From the NCBI GenBank assembly GCA_047602575.1, contig JASGGY010000002.1:62001-126000 (forward strand): 64,000 bases of DNA. Reading direction: 5' to 3'. The position numbers and the translations under genes were made by a program. The notes below the pieces were generated by a model. That model had not been told where the DNA came from. It did no database searches and was given only the letters and a program-made list of their open reading frames with translations. The stretch comes from UBA1366 sp047602575 (lineage in GTDB: Bacteria; Bacillota; Clostridia; Oscillospirales; Ruminococcaceae). Positions 38,820 through 48,223 of the stretch are shown in pieces (position 1 is the stretch's first letter; the number at the start of each line of letters is the position of its first letter).

Positions 38820-40036
38820 CAGTGCCGCTCCTTTCCGCTGGCTGCCTGCCCTTGCAAAAGCTCGATCAGCTGCTTTGCCGCGCGCGGAGAACGTCCCCCG
38901 CGCCGCAGGGCGAATTGCTCGGCTTTCAACGCCAGTTCCTCCGGCGAAAGTGTCAGCCCTGCCTGTTTCGCCAGCGCCGTCACGATGTCGAAATACACCG
39001 CGCGGCTGGGTTTTGAGAACGTCACCGTCACGCCGAAGCGATCCGACAGCGACAGAAGCTCCTGCATGGTGTCCTGCCGGTGGATGTCGTCGCCCTCGCG
39101 CGCGGAAAAGGATTCCCGCACCAGATGCCGTCGGTTTGAAGTGGCGAAAACCGCCGCGTTGGGGGCAGCGGTGGAAACCGAACCCTCCAGCATCGCCTTG
39201 AGCGCCGCAAAATCGTCGTCGTCCTCCGCAAAGCTTAAGTCGTCGATGAAAAGAATGAATTTCAGCGGGTTGTCCGCGATGGCGGCAACAACATCCGGCA
39301 GCAAATGAAGCTGCTTCTTTTTCAGCTCAATCAGCCGCAGACCATCCCGCGCAAGGGCATTCGCGACCGCCTTGACCGTCGCGGATTTGCCCGTGCCGCA
39401 GTCGCCGTAAAGCAGCACGTTGTTGGCAGGCTGACCGGAAAGCAGCGCACGCGCGTTGGCAAGCACCTCCCCGCGTTCGCGCTCATAGCCGGACAAGTTC
39501 GCCGGCTTCACCGGATCGGGTTTTTTCACCGGCGTAAGCGTGCCGTGTTCATAAACAAACACATGGTGCGCCGCGAAAATCCCATACCCGCGCTTCGGAA
39601 TTTCCGCCAGACGCGCGTGATATAACGCGGTAAGATCCATCGGTTCGATCTGCCAGCCGGGCAGAAAGCCGTCATACTCCAGCCGCTGCGGGAAGTCATG
39701 ACACGCAACCTGCGACAGCGCCCCGAGCGTTTTCAGCTCCACCGCAAGGCATTCTTCAAGCAGCACGCCCGGCGCAAGCCCCTGCGCAACCGCGCGGACA
39801 TACAGATTTTCATCCGACAAAACCAGCTCGCGCAAAAACACGGTCAGGTTGTCGGCATTGTTTTCATAAAGTGCTGCGGCAAAGTCCGCGTATGCGTCAA
39901 GCTTCGCGTCGCCGGCATCTGCGCTTTCGCACAGCGTCAGCAGCCGAAGCAGCTTTTGAACGGCGGGGCCATTTTTCACATTCCGGAAAATGACAATGGT
40001 GCGCAGGGCGGTGAGGATGGGCTGAAAGGACTGCAT
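38819..40036 (-). CDS. DUF815-family AAA+ ATPase
   Basis: ATG 40036 (MQSFQPILTAL) is preferred over an upstream in-frame start at 40159 inside a repeat. The 405-residue protein has Walker A in LLYGDCGTGKSATVKAV near residue 210, Walker B in KFILFIDDLSF, sensor 1 in AAVFATSNRRHLV and an SDRFGVTVTFSKPS segment, matching DUF815 ATPases. The N-terminal 180 residues are helical and family-typical. The cellular role of the family is poorly defined. Confidence 0.85.
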   Translation of the reverse strand: MQSFQPILTALRTIVIFRNVKNGPAVQKLLRLLTLCESADAGDAKLDAYADFAAALYENNADNLTVFLRELVLSDENLYVRAVAQGLAPGVLLEECLAVELKTLGALSQVACHDFPQRLEYDGFLPGWQIEPMDLTALYHARLAEIPKRGYGIFAAHHVFVYEHGTLTPVKKPDPVKPANLSGYERERGEVLANARALLSGQPANNVLLYGDCGTGKSATVKAVANALARDGLRLIELKKKQLHLLPDVVAAIADNPLKFILFIDDLSFAEDDDDFAALKAMLEGSVSTAAPNAAVFATSNRRHLVRESFSAREGDDIHRQDTMQELLSLSDRFGVTVTFSKPSRAVYFDIVTALAKQAGLTLSPEELALKAEQFALRRGGRSPRAAKQLIELLQGQAASGKERH

Positions 40037-40154
40037 GAAATCCCGCTTTCTTTCCGGCAAGATGCACCGGTGATTCGATACCTTTATTATAAGCCCCTCC
40101 GCCGCGCTTGTCAAGCATTCGGAAAGCGAAAAGTCGCAGCATCGACACACACCT

Positions 40155-40224
40155 ACCAAAGGAGGCGTTTCCCCCTCTGGACTCCCTCACCAAAGGAGGC
40201 ATGCCCCCTCTGGAAACCCGTTGT
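40155..40224 (-). repeat. Dispersed two-hairpin repeat, copy A
   Basis: Minus orientation. It contains CCAGAGGGGGC/GCCTCCTTTGG-type arms, the linker TGAGGGAGTCCAGAG and the edge AACGGGTTTCC. Same family as 40441, 43151, 45046 and 53263. Confidence 0.75.
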
Positions 40225-40440
40225 TAATGTGATTACGCATTTGCGGTCTTTTTTGCTTAGAGAAAATTTTAACATATTACAGTACCATGATTTATCATAT
40301 GCGTGTAAAGTCATTTAATAAAAGAGCTTGTGCAGAAAACGCACAAACTCTTTTACAATCTCATACCCATGTAATAACTGATAAAACCATAAAGTGATAA
40401 AAACGCTCAATACAAATAAAATCACTAATGATTAATAAAC

Positions 40441-40534
40441 TAAAACAATGGGTTTCCAAAGGGTACGCAGCTGTCGCGCACGACAGCTTGACCCTCTTGG
40501 TGAGGGAGTCCAGAGGGGGCAACGCCCCCTTTGG
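40441..40534 (+). repeat. Dispersed two-hairpin repeat, copy B
   Basis: It begins AAAACAATGGGTTTCC and has hairpin 1 with an enlarged loop (AGCTGTCG/CGACAGCT inside AAGGGT...ACCCT). The linker is TGAGGGAGTCCAGA, and hairpin 2 is GGGGGC-AAC-GCCCCC. It lies just after the kinase stop. Confidence 0.8.
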
Positions 40535-40543
40535 TAGTAGCAA

Positions 40544-41476
40544 TCAATATTTGAGTGTACTTCCGCCGATGAATTCGCGGATGAGGGAATCGCCGGGGAC
40601 GGATTTTTTCGGCACCTGCTCCATGAGCGAAAGGGCTTGCGCCACGTCTGAGAAGCGGGCGAAATCGGGATAGGTTTTTTCCGCCTCGAGCAGCCCGGGG
40701 AGCAGGACACTGCGGTACACGGCGGCTTCGAAGGGGATCATCGTGTCCACCTGATGCAGCGCGCGGTCTTTATAGGGCATGATGTAGAGGTTCTCGCCGC
40801 GTTCCACGCTGTCAAACATATTCATGGTTTCCGTAAACGGGCGCGCGCGATAGAGCTTATCGCGGATGAGCCGGCGCATCAGGCGGATTTTTGACGGGTG
40901 AAGCATCTGCCCGCCGAACTTGATACGCGTGCGCACGCTGACATAAATGCCCGTGACGAACGCATCGCTTAAACCTGTGACGGTGGGGTTGAGCGCGTGA
41001 ATGCCCTCAAAGATGACCATTTCTCCGTGTCTGCGGCGGAATTTCTTTCCCGGCGCGCGTTTTTGCTCGGCAAAGACAAAGCGCGGGATTTCGATTTCCT
41101 CGCAGTCCGCAATCCGCCGGATGTGGTCGTTGAACAGGGGGATGTCTAAGCGATAGGGCGATTCGTAATCGATGTTGCCGTTTTCGTCCACCGCTTTGGT
41201 GTGGTGGGGGGCGGGGAGGAAGTAATTGTCCATCGAAATCGTATGGACGGTCACGCCCCGCTGCGCGGCAAGTCTGCCGATGCGCAGGGCGGAGGTGGTT
41301 TTTCCCGAGCCGGACGGACCGGCAAGCAGGATGACGGGTCTTTCTTCGGCGTGTTCGCAAAGAGCGGCGGCGATGCGTACAAGCTGGTCGGAATAAAGCC
41401 GCTCGCCGCGCGCAATCCAGCCGTCGGGGTCTTTGAGAAAACTCTCGTTCATGGCGTTGACGGAAATGTAGTTCAT
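40544..41476 (-). CDS. Uridine kinase/phosphoribulokinase-like P-loop kinase
   Basis: ATG 41476 (MNYISVNAMN) is chosen; a GTG at 41494 is possible. The 310-residue protein has Walker A in ILLAGPSGSGKTTSALRI near residue 55. SMDNYFLPAPHHTK, DYESPYRLDIPLFNDHI and EMVIFEGIHALNP are the substrate and Walker B motifs of the uridine kinase/PRK group. An RLIRDKLYRARPFTETM segment follows. Related proteins in Firmicutes often carry an extra N-terminal domain; this one is shorter. The phosphate acceptor may be a nucleoside but is not proven. Confidence 0.85.
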   Translation of the reverse strand: MNYISVNAMNESFLKDPDGWIARGERLYSDQLVRIAAALCEHAEERPVILLAGPSGSGKTTSALRIGRLAAQRGVTVHTISMDNYFLPAPHHTKAVDENGNIDYESPYRLDIPLFNDHIRRIADCEEIEIPRFVFAEQKRAPGKKFRRRHGEMVIFEGIHALNPTVTGLSDAFVTGIYVSVRTRIKFGGQMLHPSKIRLMRRLIRDKLYRARPFTETMNMFDSVERGENLYIMPYKDRALHQVDTMIPFEAAVYRSVLLPGLLEAEKTYPDFARFSDVAQALSLMEQVPKKSVPGDSLIREFIGGSTLKY

Positions 41477-41515
41477 GGTGTGAAATTCCCGCACAGGGCG
41501 GGTTTCCCCTTTCGG

Positions 41516-43102
41516 TTATTCAAATTTATCGCAGAGGTCGTTGATGCGGTCGGTCAGGCGCGCTAAGTCCTTGTTCGTCCGCCCGCGGGAGGCTTTTACC
41601 AGAGCGGTCAGGCGTTCAAGCGCCGCCGTCAGCCGTGCAAACACGGCGGAAACCGCAGCGGGCTTGTGCTCCAGCTCTGCCGGAATTTCCTTTGAAACAA
41701 AAGCATCGGCGAGCAGGTCGAATTCCCAGCCCGTATAGGGCGCGTCGGCGGCAAGCTGGTGTTCTGTGTGCAGGAGGGCGGCAAAGCGCTCGGCGGTGTC
41801 TTTTTCGCCGTGATTGATGAACACGTGCCGCAGTCCGCCGATGGCGGTGATCCAGCGGATGAGTCCGTTTTTGTCCGCGTGGGCGCTCATGCCGGGAAGC
41901 GTTTCGATCCGCGCGTTGACGGAAATTTCCTCCCCGAACAGCTGTACCTTTTTCGCGCCCTCTGAAATCGCGCGCCCCAGCGTTCCCGCCGCCTGATAGC
42001 CGACAAACAGGATTGTGCATTCCGCCCGCCAGAGGTTGTGCTTGAGGTGGTGGCGGATGCGTCCGGCTTCGCACATACCGCTTGCGGAGATGATGACCTT
42101 CGGGTTTTGCGAGAAATTGATCGCGCGGGAATCGTCCGCCGTCACCGCTGTTTTCAGCCCCGGAAAGGCAATCGGGTTGCGCCCGCTTTTCACATAGGCG
42201 AGGGCTTCCGCGTCAAAGCACGACGCGGTGTTGCGGTTGAAAATCTCGGTGGCTTCGATGGCAAGCGGGCTGTCAACATAAACCTCAAAGTCCGGCTGCA
42301 CCATCACAAGCCCTCGTTCCTTAATCTGCCGCAGAAAATAAAGCAGCTCCTGCGTTCTGCCCACCGCAAAGGACGGAATCACCACGTTGCCGCCTTTGGC
42401 AAAGGTCTGGCTGATGAGGTCGGCTAAGGACTGCGCATAGTCCGCCGCGCGCTCGTGCAGGCGGTCGCCGTAGGTGGATTCCATCACCGCGTAATCGGCT
42501 TTCTCAATGTAAGTCGGGTCGCAGATCAGGGGTTGGTCGTTGTTTCCCACGTCGCCGGAAAAGACGATGGTGCGCGTTTCGCCGTTTTCGGTCAGCGCAA
42601 GCTCGATGCTTGCCGATCCCAGCAGATGCCCCGCGTCGATGAACCGTGTGCGAATGCCGTCGGCAAGGAGAATTGCTTCATCATATGCGTGGGGAACGAA
42701 TTTGGCGATTGCCGCCTCCGCGTCCTCCATTGTATAGAGCGGTGCGGTTTCCTCCCTGCCGGAGCGCTTGCCCTTACGGTTTTTCCACTCGGCTTCAAAC
42801 ATCTGGATGTGGGCGGAGTCGCGCAGCATGATTTCGCACAGATTCGCGGTCGCGGCGGTGGCATGAATCTGCCCCGTAAAGCCGCCCGCCGTCAGAAACG
42901 GCAGCAGTCCGGAGTGGTCAATGTGCGCATGGGTCAGCAGCACAAAATCAATCTGCGCCGGCGCACAGGGAATCTTCGCGTTTTCATACACGTCATGCCC
43001 CTGCTCCATGCCGAAATCCACCAGAAAGCGTTTCCCGCAGGCTTCCAGGTACGTACAGCTGCCCGTGACCTCACGTGCCGCGCCAATAAACGTCATTTTC
43101 AT
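41516..43102 (-). CDS. MBL-fold beta-CASP ribonuclease-like protein
   Basis: ATG 43102 (MKMTFIGAAREVTGS) is chosen with AAAGG upstream; an earlier frame enters the repeat. The 528-residue protein has the metallo-beta-lactamase motif THAHIDHSGLLPFL. VDFGMEQGHDVYENAK, FIDAGHLLGSASIE and TIVFSGDVGNNDQPL follow. The beta-CASP part has VIPSFAVGRTQELLYFL and KVIISASGMCEAGRIRHHL, and the end has GMSAHADKNGL and HVFINHGE. This is the full motif set of the RNA-processing YsdC/CPSF-like family. It has an extra helical C-terminal tail of about 90 residues. Confidence 0.9.
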   Translation of the reverse strand: MKMTFIGAAREVTGSCTYLEACGKRFLVDFGMEQGHDVYENAKIPCAPAQIDFVLLTHAHIDHSGLLPFLTAGGFTGQIHATAATANLCEIMLRDSAHIQMFEAEWKNRKGKRSGREETAPLYTMEDAEAAIAKFVPHAYDEAILLADGIRTRFIDAGHLLGSASIELALTENGETRTIVFSGDVGNNDQPLICDPTYIEKADYAVMESTYGDRLHERAADYAQSLADLISQTFAKGGNVVIPSFAVGRTQELLYFLRQIKERGLVMVQPDFEVYVDSPLAIEATEIFNRNTASCFDAEALAYVKSGRNPIAFPGLKTAVTADDSRAINFSQNPKVIISASGMCEAGRIRHHLKHNLWRAECTILFVGYQAAGTLGRAISEGAKKVQLFGEEISVNARIETLPGMSAHADKNGLIRWITAIGGLRHVFINHGEKDTAERFAALLHTEHQLAADAPYTGWEFDLLADAFVSKEIPAELEHKPAAVSAVFARLTAALERLTALVKASRGRTNKDLARLTDRINDLCDKFE

Positions 43103-43150
43103 ATAGAAACGTCTGCCTTTCGCATTGATAGGATTGTGGATGAACCCGCC

Positions 43151-43291
43151 CTCCACCAAAGGGGGCGTCGCCCCCTCTGGACTCCTCCACCAAAGGGTAC
43201 AAGTACCCTTTGGAAACCCATTGTTTTTGGGATTTTACTTTGATATTCTTAGCTAATTTGTGTTTTAGCTGCTGCTTTGTGATTCCATTGG
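43151..43291 (-). repeat. Dispersed two-hairpin repeat, copy C (long form)
   Basis: Minus orientation. It includes the 5' arm found in copy D (AATGGAATCACAAAGCAGCA, then CTAAAACACAAATTAGCT), the CAATGGGTTTCCAAAGGGTA edge, and both hairpins. It lies just upstream of the MBL gene. Confidence 0.85.
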
Positions 43292-43411
43292 TGCACTTTA
43301 AAATAGGGCAGATATATTGCCGTTGGTTCGTGGCTGCGAAATAATTTGTTGTCATTATAGCACAAATTTCGTTTTAATGCAAGGGTTTTTGTACAGGTTT
43401 TACAAAGAGAA

Positions 43412-43442
43412 GCCGCTTCCACAACGGGTGTATGGAAGCGGC
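43412..43442 (-). terminator. Terminator of ypeB
   Basis: GCCGCTTCCA pairs with TGGAAGCGGC across 11 bases just beyond the ypeB stop. On the minus strand it is followed by TTCTCTTTG. Confidence 0.7.
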
Positions 43443-43449
43443 ATTGTTT

Positions 43450-44796
43450 TTAAACGGTCAGCACACCGAATTCGGACTCGATGAGGATGAGGATCTGCTC
43501 CTCCTTGCCGGTGAGGGCATTGACGTAGACCAGCACATGGCGGTTGTTTTTCGCCGTACAGGTGAACTCATAGCACAGCAGCTCTTCCGTTGCGTCGGAG
43601 GGGATGAGTGCAAGGCTCTTGCTCTGGACGTTGAGCAGGGGAGAGAGCTTTTTCTGCGCGTCCTCGACGGTCAGATTGGGTTTGGAAAGGGTGCGTTCCT
43701 TGTGGTTGACCAGCCAGCCGCGCGCGTCAAAGCCGAGAATCTCGCCGTTTTCCATCGAAACGGACACTTTGATCAGATCCGTGTAGAGCGTCACATCGTT
43801 CTGCACGCCGGCGTAGTTGATGATGCAGACGTTGTTATAGGTTTCGTAATAGGTGGTTTTCACGCCGCTGATGCCTAAGGTTTTGAGGTAAGCGTCTGCG
43901 TAATCAATCGCCTGGTCGTTGGAAATCGCCGTGCTCTGTGCGCTGCGTTCCTTTAAGAAATAACTCAGGAATCCGCCCGCCTTTGTCACGGAGCAGTACG
44001 CACCGTTCGCGCTGAAGGTATAGGAGGGCATTTTACCCGCCTCTGCGGACTGTGCGGTGAGGTCGGTGGCGGCGATGTTGAGTGCTTTCGCGGCAACCTG
44101 TGCGGCAGCGTCCTGTGTGACCTCTGCCTGTCCCTTCAGCATCTCCGGCTCTTTCTCAAGAATGTTATCCGAGAACGGTCCGTCGTAAATCAGCGAGGGG
44201 TAGTCATCAAAACCTTCCTCAAAGTCGGTGAAGCCGTCGGACACGGTGGGCGTGCCTTCTCCACCGCCGGAAAGCGTGTCGGAAATCAAGTTAAGATCGA
44301 TTTCGCCGACGGAAACACGGCGCTCGAAGATCCACATATCGTCGCAGAGCTTTTCGGAAAAGGTATAGAGCGATTCCAGATTCTTGTATTCCTCGTCGGA
44401 AAGCTCCTTGCCCTGCGCGACTTTTTCGGATAGGGCAAGGGAATAGTTGCCCACCTGCGAGAGGAATTTATAGGTGTTGCTTAAATTCAGGTCATTGACG
44501 GGAAGCTGTGAGAGTGCGTTCTTTGCGTCGGACGCATCGCTCCACAAGCGGTTGGCAAGGGTCATCTGCAGCTCCGGCGTACCGGTGTAAAGCTCTTTGG
44601 CGAGGGTGGTGTTGATTTTATCCGCGGAAGCGGAGAGATCCTCGATGGCTTTGCGGTAGCTGGTCGAAACCGTCTGGGCGGTGGCACTCGATTGGTTCAT
44701 CAGCTGGCAGTTGCGCACGGTCAGCGCCGAAATCGCCGCCACACCGAACAATACGATCCTGATTATGCCGCGTCTTGAGAGGGTCAAATTTATCAT
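43450..44796 (-). CDS. ypeB: Germination protein YpeB
   Basis: The 448-residue protein has an N-terminal membrane anchor (GIIRIVLFGVAAISALTV) and a helical N-domain (YRKAIEDLSASADKINTTL, then SLYTFSEKLCDDMWIFERR). Two or three PepSY-like units follow in the C-terminal half (AAKALNIAATDLTAQSAEAG, AIDYADAYLKTLGISGVKTT, TVEDAQKKLSPLLN). YpeB stabilises the cortex hydrolase SleB in spores, so the host is likely a spore former. The usual sleB neighbour is not adjacent; a SleB-type hydrolase lies at 49,331. GAAAGGATG precedes the ATG. Confidence 0.88.
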   Translation of the reverse strand: MINLTLSRRGIIRIVLFGVAAISALTVRNCQLMNQSSATAQTVSTSYRKAIEDLSASADKINTTLAKELYTGTPELQMTLANRLWSDASDAKNALSQLPVNDLNLSNTYKFLSQVGNYSLALSEKVAQGKELSDEEYKNLESLYTFSEKLCDDMWIFERRVSVGEIDLNLISDTLSGGGEGTPTVSDGFTDFEEGFDDYPSLIYDGPFSDNILEKEPEMLKGQAEVTQDAAAQVAAKALNIAATDLTAQSAEAGKMPSYTFSANGAYCSVTKAGGFLSYFLKERSAQSTAISNDQAIDYADAYLKTLGISGVKTTYYETYNNVCIINYAGVQNDVTLYTDLIKVSVSMENGEILGFDARGWLVNHKERTLSKPNLTVEDAQKKLSPLLNVQSKSLALIPSDATEELLCYEFTCTAKNNRHVLVYVNALTGKEEQILILIESEFGVLTV

Positions 44797-44877
44797 CCTT
44801 TCTTTGACTGGGAGTTTCGCTGTTAATTTGTCATCAGTAGTATTTCCTGCCGTTAATCAATTATCCAAAAAAGTCAT

Positions 44878-44906
44878 TTGAAAAAACCTGAAAATTATGT
44901 TATAAT
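44878..44906 (+). promoter_or_regulatory. Promoter upstream of cysteine desulfurase
   Basis: TTGAAA, 17 bp, TATAAT, reading toward 45219. The leader of about 305 nt would contain dispersed repeat copy D with two hairpins. Confidence 0.65.
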
Positions 44907-45045
44907 AATAGTAGTGAGCTTTTATCAAATTGTTTTTTTACAGCTTGCCGGCGATCATCGATGCGTGAATTTCTATCACACAAAGCTTGCCGCAGCAAAG
45001 AGAACAGGCAGACAGCGATAAAATATCTACGCATTTTCTGAGCGC

Positions 45046-45180
45046 CCAATGGAATCACAAAGCAGCAGCTAAAACACAAATTAGCTGAGAAATGCAAAGT
45101 ATAAACCATAAAACAACGGGTTTCCAAAGGGTCTATGACCCTTTGGTGAGGGAGTCCAGAGGGGGCAAAGCCCCCTTTGG
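45046..45180 (+). repeat. Dispersed two-hairpin repeat, copy D (long form)
   Basis: It has the same 5' arm as copy C, AAAACAACGGGTTTCCAAAG, hairpin 1 (AAAGGGTC-TAT-GACCCTTT), linker and hairpin 2 (GGGGGCAAAGCCCCC). It ends about 40 bp before the desulfurase coding start. Confidence 0.85.
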
Positions 45181-45218
45181 GAAGGTTTCATCTACAGCAA
45201 AAAGAAAGAAGGATTCGT

Positions 45219-46376
45219 CTGGTTTATTTCGACAACGCCGCCACGACACAGCCCTGTCCGGAAGCGGTACAAGCCGTCACGGAAGCGCTTGAACACGGCT
45301 GGGGCAATCCGTCGAGCCTGCACAGCTTTGGGCTTGCGGCGCAGAAGCGCGTGGACGGCGCGCGGGCGGAGCTTGCCGCCGCACTGGGCGCGCTGCCGGA
45401 GGAGATTGTGTTCACCTCCTGCGCAACGGAAAGCACGAGCCTTGCCCTGCTGGGCTGCGCGCGCACATATGGGCGGCGCAAACGCAAGCTGGTGATTTCC
45501 GGCGTTGAGCATCCGGCGACCGCCGCGACAGCACAGCGGCTTGAGGAGGACGGCTTCACCGTTGTGCGCATCGCGCCGGAGAACGGGATGGTTTCGCCCG
45601 CGCGTTTTGCTGAAGCAGTGGACGACGAAACCTTTCTCGTGTCGTGTATGCTGGTCAACAACGAAACCGGCGCACAGCTACCGGCAGCGGAAATCTTCGC
45701 GGCGGTAAAACGCAAAAATCCCACCGTTGTGACGCACTGCGACGCGGTGCAGGGCTTTTTAAAACAAGCATTGCGGGTGAAGCAGCTCGACGCGGATTTG
45801 ATCAGCGTCAGCGGGCATAAGGTTTACGCGCCCAAGGGCGTGGGCGCTTTGTTTGTGAAAAAAGGCATAAGGCTTGCGCCCGTTTTGCTGGGCGGCGGAC
45901 AGGAGCGCGGGCTGCGTTCCGGCACGGAAGCCGTTCCCCTGATCGCGGGCTTCGGCGCGGCGGTGAAAGCCCTGCGCGCAACCGTCGAGGAACGCGACGC
46001 GGCGGTGCGCGGCTGCAACGCCTATCTGCGCAGTCGGCTGGCGGAGCTTGACGGGGTACGGATTCATTCCGATGAAACCGCTTCGCCTTATATTTTGAGC
46101 ATCGGCGTTAAGAATATGAAAGCGGAACCGCTGCTGCATTTTCTCGCGCAGTCAAAAATTTATGTTTCCAGCGGCTCTGCCTGCGCAAAGGGCAAGAAAA
46201 GCGGCGTGCTGGAAGCGTTCGGCATCAACGCGGCTTATCTGGATTCTACCATCCGCGTCAGCTTTTCTCACCAAAACACCCGCGCGGACTGCGACGCGCT
46301 GTGCGACGCGCTCACCCGCGCCATGCAGACACTCTGCGGCATCCGGCAAACACCGCATTCCAACCGAAAGGACTGA
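45219..46376 (+). CDS. Cysteine desulfurase (NifS/IscS-like)
   Basis: The class V aminotransferase fold is clear: VYFDNAATTQPCPEAV, HGWGNPSSLHSFG, VFTSCATESTSLAL, SGVEHPA and the PLP region HCDAVQGFLK. LISVSGHKVYAPKGVGAL carries the Lys that binds PLP, and SSGSACAKGKKSGVL carries the active Cys. The protein starts in an unusual way. The frame has no ATG/GTG near VYFDNAATT; CTG 45219 lies five bases after AAGAAGGA, while TTG 45177 lies in the repeat without a ribosome site. thiI begins six bases after its stop, so it probably supplies persulfide sulfur to ThiI for 4-thiouridine in tRNA. Confidence 0.9.
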   Translation: MVYFDNAATTQPCPEAVQAVTEALEHGWGNPSSLHSFGLAAQKRVDGARAELAAALGALPEEIVFTSCATESTSLALLGCARTYGRRKRKLVISGVEHPATAATAQRLEEDGFTVVRIAPENGMVSPARFAEAVDDETFLVSCMLVNNETGAQLPAAEIFAAVKRKNPTVVTHCDAVQGFLKQALRVKQLDADLISVSGHKVYAPKGVGALFVKKGIRLAPVLLGGGQERGLRSGTEAVPLIAGFGAAVKALRATVEERDAAVRGCNAYLRSRLAELDGVRIHSDETASPYILSIGVKNMKAEPLLHFLAQSKIYVSSGSACAKGKKSGVLEAFGINAAYLDSTIRVSFSHQNTRADCDALCDALTRAMQTLCGIRQTPHSNRKD

Positions 46377-46382
46377 CCCGCC

Positions 46383-47585
46383 ATGAAACAAATGATTTTA
46401 GCAAAATACGGCGAAATCGCACTCAAAGGGCTTAACCGCAATTCTTTTGAGGAAATCCTGCTGCGCAACATCCGGCGGCGGCTCAAGCGCTGCGGGAAGT
46501 TTTCCTATTCCAAAGCACAGTCTACCATTTATATAGAGCCGGCGGACGAACGCGTCGATCTGGACGAAGCGCTCGAGGAATTAAAACGCATTTTCGGCAT
46601 CGCCAAGCTTTGCCGCGCATATGAAGTGCCGAAGGATTGGGCGGGGCTTGTGCCGCAGGCGCTGACCCTGTTTTCCGACGCGCTGGGTGCGGCAAAAACC
46701 TTTAAGGTGGAAGCCAAGCGCGCGGACAAGCGTTACCCCATGACCTCGCCGCAAATCTGTATGGAGCTGGGCGGTGCGCTTCTAGAACGCTTCCCGCATC
46801 TGACGGTGGATGTGCACAACCCCGACCTCACCGTCACCGTCGAAATCCGCGAGCAGAACGCATACCTCCACGCGGTGAAGCTCGACGGCGCGGGCGGAAT
46901 GCCGCTGGGCAGTGCCGGACAGGCACTGCTGCTGCTCTCCGGCGGCATTGATTCGCCGGTGGCGGGATTTATGACCGCAAAGCGCGGCGTGCGCGTTTCG
47001 GCAATTCACTTTGAGTCGCCGCCCTACACCTCCGAGCGCGCGCGTATGAAGGTTGAGCGGCTGGCGGTGAAGATGTCAGCGTTCTGCGGCACAATCGAAT
47101 TCTGGTGCGTACCGTTCACAGCGATTCAGGAAACGCTGCGGGAGCATTGCCCGCAGGAGCTGTTCACCATTCTCATGCGCCGCCTGATGATGGAAATTGC
47201 CCAGCGCATCGCCCGCGCACAGGGCATACAGGCGCTTGTCACCGGCGAAAGCATCGGTCAGGTCGCCAGCCAGACCATGGACGCAATCGTCTGCACCGAC
47301 GCGGTCAGCACCATGCCGGTGTTCCGCCCCGTCATCGCGATGGACAAGTCGGAAATCGTCGCGATTTCCAGAAAAATCGGCACGTTCGATATCTCGATTG
47401 AGCCGTATGAGGACTGCTGCACCGTCTTTACCCCCAAGCATCCCAAAACCCGCCCCGTCCTCGCCGATGTGGAGCAGGCGCAGGCGCTGTTTGACTTTGA
47501 ACCGCTCATCGAACAGGCGGTGCGTGACACGGTGATGCGTCCGATGAGCCGCATGGCGTACCAGCCGGCGGGTGCTGCGGAATAA
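46383..47585 (+). CDS. thiI: tRNA 4-thiouridine synthase ThiI
   Basis: The 400-residue protein opens MILAKYGEIALKGLNRNSFE, the ThiI N-terminal signature. A THUMP domain (about 60-165) follows. The PP-loop is LLLLSGGIDSPVAGFMTAKRG near residue 180, and ALVTGESIGQVASQT and EDCCTVFTPKHP mark the adenylation domain. It lacks a rhodanese extension, as in Bacillus-type ThiI that works with a dedicated desulfurase, which is encoded just upstream. It modifies U8 of tRNA and may serve thiamin thiazole synthesis. Confidence 0.95.
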   Translation: MKQMILAKYGEIALKGLNRNSFEEILLRNIRRRLKRCGKFSYSKAQSTIYIEPADERVDLDEALEELKRIFGIAKLCRAYEVPKDWAGLVPQALTLFSDALGAAKTFKVEAKRADKRYPMTSPQICMELGGALLERFPHLTVDVHNPDLTVTVEIREQNAYLHAVKLDGAGGMPLGSAGQALLLLSGGIDSPVAGFMTAKRGVRVSAIHFESPPYTSERARMKVERLAVKMSAFCGTIEFWCVPFTAIQETLREHCPQELFTILMRRLMMEIAQRIARAQGIQALVTGESIGQVASQTMDAIVCTDAVSTMPVFRPVIAMDKSEIVAISRKIGTFDISIEPYEDCCTVFTPKHPKTRPVLADVEQAQALFDFEPLIEQAVRDTVMRPMSRMAYQPAGAAE

Positions 47586-47672
47586 AGTTTAAGAAAACCG
47601 TCGGATTCATAAACCGTACAAAAACGCTTGTGCATTGTTGTACAAATCGTTAGTTTCATGGAGGTGATTCTG

Positions 47673-48221
47673 TTGAAAATCAATAAGAATGACAATTCGG
47701 TTACAGAAAAGCTTGACATAGTAACAAAACGTGTAGTAAACTATCTATACGGTAACAAAATCACTGTCGCCACAGCCGAAAGCTGTACGGGCGGGTTGGT
47801 CAGCGAGCGGATCACTTCGGTGTCCGGCGCGTCGGAGATTTTTTCTCTGGGGCTTTGCACCTATTCCAACCAAGCCAAAGCGGAGGTGCTGGGCGTTGAC
47901 GCGGCGCTGCTTGCGGCGCACGGAGCGGTCAGCGAATCGGTCGCGGTTTCCATGGCGGAAAACGCAAAGCGGCTGGCAGGCGCACAGATCGGTGTCGGTA
48001 TCACCGGCATCGCGGGACCCACGGGCGGGACAGAGAAAAAACCCGTCGGAACGGTTTTTGTGGCGGTTGTTTCAAACGAACGGCAGCTGGTGAAAAACCT
48101 TGCACTTTACGGCGCGGACGGGGAGCCGCCGGACAGAGAAGGCATACGAAAGCTTACGGCAATCGGGGCGCTCGAGATGATCGAAACGCTCTGCACAACA
48201 AGGAAAGCTGAGGTTGACTGA
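47673..48221 (+). CDS. pncC: CinA C-terminal / nicotinamide-nucleotide amidohydrolase
   Basis: A TTG start follows GGAGGTGATTCTG at a normal distance. The 182-residue protein is a stand-alone CinA C-domain: ITVATAESCTGGLVSERITS, GASEIFSLGLCTYSN, KAEVLGVDAALLAAHGAVSE and the VGITGIAGPTGGTEKKPVGT loop. Enzymes of this group deamidate NMN to nicotinic acid mononucleotide. The N-terminal MoaB-like CinA domain is absent. The sortase gene starts two bases after the stop, forming an operon. Confidence 0.9.
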   Translation: MKINKNDNSVTEKLDIVTKRVVNYLYGNKITVATAESCTGGLVSERITSVSGASEIFSLGLCTYSNQAKAEVLGVDAALLAAHGAVSESVAVSMAENAKRLAGAQIGVGITGIAGPTGGTEKKPVGTVFVAVVSNERQLVKNLALYGADGEPPDREGIRKLTAIGALEMIETLCTTRKAEVD

Positions 48222-48223
48222 CG

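Noticed and set aside
38394..39308. 304-codon plus-strand frame over GNAT/DUF815
   Set aside because: Both opposite-strand genes carry full family motifs; this frame has none.
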